Source: an uncultured Porphyromonas sp.
Lineage (GTDB): Bacteria > Bacteroidota > Bacteroidia > Bacteroidales > Porphyromonadaceae
NCBI RefSeq assembly: GCF_947254915.1
Contig: NZ_CAMYEZ010000098.1
Span: 1 to 8,306 of the forward strand
Direction of reading: 5' to 3'
Length of the DNA stretch: 8,306 bases
Position numbers and translations under genes: made by a program. Below the pieces are notes generated by a model that was given only the letters and a program-made list of their open reading frames with translations, was not told where the DNA came from and searched no databases. Shown one piece after another: positions 6,648 through 8,306 of the stretch. Within the stretch, counting starts at the first letter, position 1. The number at the start of each line of letters is the position of its first letter.

Positions 6648-8171
6648 TTACTCTGCTAGGGGGATCTGCTGACGCTGCTCCCCACGTGGACTATAGGTGA
6701 TGAAGAAGAGGTTCAAGTTCGTATAGCCCCCTCTCCCAGAGCTGCGCCCCGTGATGGCTGGTGCAAAGAGGAAGCCAGACTGCAACCCATCCTTTGGCAG
6801 TTGATACTGGAACTGCTGGAAGCCACGTCCATAGGACGATATAGCTGCGATAAAGTAGCGCACCACGTCATATCCCAGTAGTGCATAGCTCGGGTAGCTC
6901 TCCTCTATATCACGGCCGTACCAATGCTTGTACGCCTCTCGGACACGCTGGCTCTCGGGAAGCTCCTTGTCCCAGTAAAAGGTGGAGAAGATCGTGGCTC
7001 GCACCTCTCGCAGGCGCTCATCTATCTCCTTGCCGTAAGTCTGCCACTGCGGATATCCGAAGAGCTGATAGTCACTCGTCGAGAGCCGCGCATCACGCAT
7101 TGCGTCTAGTACAGCCGTAAGATCCGCCTTCTTGCTAGAGTTGAGTAGGATCACGCACTTCTTACCGCTCTGACGAGGCCACTGACCGATGGTTAGCTCT
7201 CGCAGAGAGCGGCTCTGCGTGGAAATGCCAGCCTCACGACAAGCACTCTCGATCGCCTTAAACTTGTCCGCCTGATCACCCTCGCCACAGCGCACGAGTA
7301 GTACTTCGTAGCCCGCATAGCGACGAGCAAAGGCTTGCTGCAATCGCTCCGTGACACGATACTGTGCGGGATTGAGCTGGAAGAAGTGGTCGTACAACTG
7401 CCCCTTGCCACTCTGCCATACGAAAGGCGAGAGATAGACCGCCTGCAGCTCCTTAGCACGCTGAGACAGTAGCTCCACGCTCTGCTCCGAGTCTCCGCCG
7501 ATGATTAGGTCGTACTGCTGACCCTCCTTGGTCTTGAGGAGTTGCTCCAGTGCTGAGCGATTGACAGCCACATCAACCTGCAGATCAATGCTTATACCCT
7601 GGCGCTGCAACCGCTCAATAGCGAGGAGCGCCCCCTCGTAAAAGTGTAGATAGCGACTAGGCTGACCACTCTCTCGTAGGGGTAGTATCAGAGCCACTCG
7701 AACCTGCTCTAGCTGCATACCGCTTAGCGAGGTGGGCTCCTTCTTAAGCTTAGCCCCAGAGGCTACTACGATCCGCTCCCCTACTGCGATCTGTGCATCA
7801 TGCTTCTGCGGATTGAGCTCGAGGAGCTGGCTCACTGTCAAGCCATACTTACGACTAATGCCGAAGAGCGTCTCGCCAGACTGCACCACGTGAATGCCAG
7901 GCTCCGCAGGAGCGACGGTCGGTGCCTCAACATAGATCGTGTCAGGCTTGCGCTGGGGGATCAAGAGCGTCTGCCCCTCACGGATACCCCACTGACTACC
8001 TTCGTTAAGCTGGTAGATCTCCTCCTCGGAGACTCCGTAGCGCTTGGAGATAGCGTAGACCGTCTCAAACTTCTTGACCACATGTCGCAGAGGTGCTTGT
8101 GCCATAAGCATTGTTGAGACTAGAAATAGGCTCATAGAGAGCAAGAGAAGGCGCTGTAATATCTGTTTCAT
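6648..8171 (-). CDS. secreted protein with two LysM domains and a periplasmic-binding type I fold (LpoA-like architecture)
   Basis: The 507-residue protein begins with a signal peptide (about residues 1-24, ending LMAQ) with no lipobox cysteine, so it should be soluble in the periplasm or bound to the wall. Two LysM peptidoglycan-binding repeats follow: residues about 29-72 (HVVKKFETVYAISKRYGVS ... REGQTLLIP) and 93-137 (HVVQSGETLFGISRKYGLT ... VGERIVVA). After a short linker, residues about 156-500 resemble a type I periplasmic-binding-protein / receptor-ligand domain, with VRVALILPL, YEGALLAIERL, YDLIIGGD and the later SYPSYALLGYDVVRYF typical of that fold. No ABC permease or ATPase gene is nearby, so solute uptake is not supported. 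A wall-linked role like that of LpoA, whose similar domain activates a peptidoglycan synthase, is an inference. It is the first gene of the cluster, 9 nt ahead of the barrel gene, with a promoter about 25 nt upstream. Confidence 0.87.
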   Translation of the reverse strand: MKQILQRLLLLSMSLFLVSTMLMAQAPLRHVVKKFETVYAISKRYGVSEEEIYQLNEGSQWGIREGQTLLIPQRKPDTIYVEAPTVAPAEPGIHVVQSGETLFGISRKYGLTVSQLLELNPQKHDAQIAVGERIVVASGAKLKKEPTSLSGMQLEQVRVALILPLRESGQPSRYLHFYEGALLAIERLQRQGISIDLQVDVAVNRSALEQLLKTKEGQQYDLIIGGDSEQSVELLSQRAKELQAVYLSPFVWQSGKGQLYDHFFQLNPAQYRVTERLQQAFARRYAGYEVLLVRCGEGDQADKFKAIESACREAGISTQSRSLRELTIGQWPRQSGKKCVILLNSSKKADLTAVLDAMRDARLSTSDYQLFGYPQWQTYGKEIDERLREVRATIFSTFYWDKELPESQRVREAYKHWYGRDIEESYPSYALLGYDVVRYFIAAISSYGRGFQQFQYQLPKDGLQSGFLFAPAITGRSSGRGGYTNLNLFFITYSPRGEQRQQIPLAE

Positions 8172-8196
8172 CGATTCATCTCTGTCTAACTAGAGA

Positions 8197-8227
8197 CAAA
8201 GGTAGCACAAATAGCACTCTTAGTCAA
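8197..8227 (-). promoter_or_regulatory. Bacteroidota-type promoter of the six-gene cluster
   Basis: On the minus strand a TTG (8227-8225) is followed after 20 nt by TACCTTTG (8204-8197), a perfect match to the -7 consensus TAnnTTTG with an allowed spacing to the -33 element. Transcription would begin near 8192-8194, about 22 nt before the ATG of the LysM gene at 8171. No similarly good promoter was found in front of the downstream start codons I inspected (the overlaps and the 38-nt gap), so this one probably serves the whole run of genes down to the yigZ-like gene. Confidence 0.7.
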
Positions 8228-8306
8228 CCGTTTTTACCAAGAGATTTTTGTTTCATAGCAGAGAAACTCAAAACTTACGTTAGGCAGACGCATCATATAG
8301 GTTTAG
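8228..8306. other. upstream intergenic sequence without recognised gene
   Basis: This A/T-richer stretch beyond the -33 element contains no open frame of note, no tRNA-like cloverleaf and no strong hairpin. All three minus-strand frames close within the last 40 bases, so it could hold the last few codons of an upstream gene, but nothing recognisable is seen. It is most simply read as the rest of the intergenic region ahead of the LysM gene. Confidence 0.4.

Noticed and set aside
6672..7706. ABC-transporter substrate-binding protein for amino acids
   Set aside because: The fold is similar, but there are no permease or ATPase genes nearby and two LysM domains anchor it to the wall, so I do not call uptake.
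8183..8198. Stem-loop with 5-bp arms (TGTCT / AGACA) just upstream of the LysM gene
   Set aside because: It is too short to support and overlaps the predicted promoter and transcription start; likely chance.
8265..8279. A second promoter further upstream of the LysM gene (minus-strand TAAGTTTTG)
   Set aside because: It has one extra T relative to TAnnTTTG; the perfect site at 8197-8204 is closer to the start codon and better.

Overview
The window looks like chromosomal DNA of a Bacteroidota bacterium, most likely a Porphyromonas-like member. The evidence is a protein with a gliding-motility / type IX secretion 'type B' C-terminal domain, a PorT-like outer-membrane barrel, two perfect Bacteroidota-type promoters (TTTG/TTG, 17-20 bp, TAnnTTTG), and no Shine-Dalgarno sequences in front of the genes. 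No mobile element, CRISPR array, tRNA or rRNA is visible.

Layout: all seven genes lie on the minus strand, so transcription runs from high to low coordinates. In that order they are: (1) a secreted protein with two LysM domains and a periplasmic-binding-protein type I fold (8171-6648); (2) a small PorT-like outer-membrane beta-barrel protein (6638-5961); (3) a CPBP-family intramembrane protease (5961-5272); (4) a 997-residue AddB-like protein with a C-terminal iron-sulfur PD-(D/E)XK nuclease but no Walker A motif (5282-2289); (5) a secreted protein with a T9SS type B sorting domain (best start 2250, end 865); (6) a YigZ/IMPACT-family protein (846-235); and (7) the first 47 codons of rsmI, the 16S rRNA C1402 2'-O-methyltransferase gene (141 to the window edge).

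Genes 1-6 are packed with gaps of 9, -1, -11, 38 (or 8 from an alternative TTG start) and 18 nt. They look like one transcription unit driven by a promoter at about 8197-8227. rsmI follows a 93-nt gap that carries its own consensus promoter (186-214), so it is probably transcribed separately, although no terminator is visible before it.

Functionally the unit mixes envelope biogenesis (LysM/PBP-fold protein, barrel, protease, T9SS client) with DNA-end processing (AddB-like) and ribosome-linked functions (YigZ, RsmI). I do not see a dedicated new defence or metabolic system. The most interesting points are the LpoA-like architecture of the LysM protein, the ATPase-dead but nuclease-intact AddB homologue translationally coupled to an intramembrane protease, the compact type B T9SS client encoded near a PorT-like barrel, and a strong preference for the leucine codon CTA with local clusters of CTAG.
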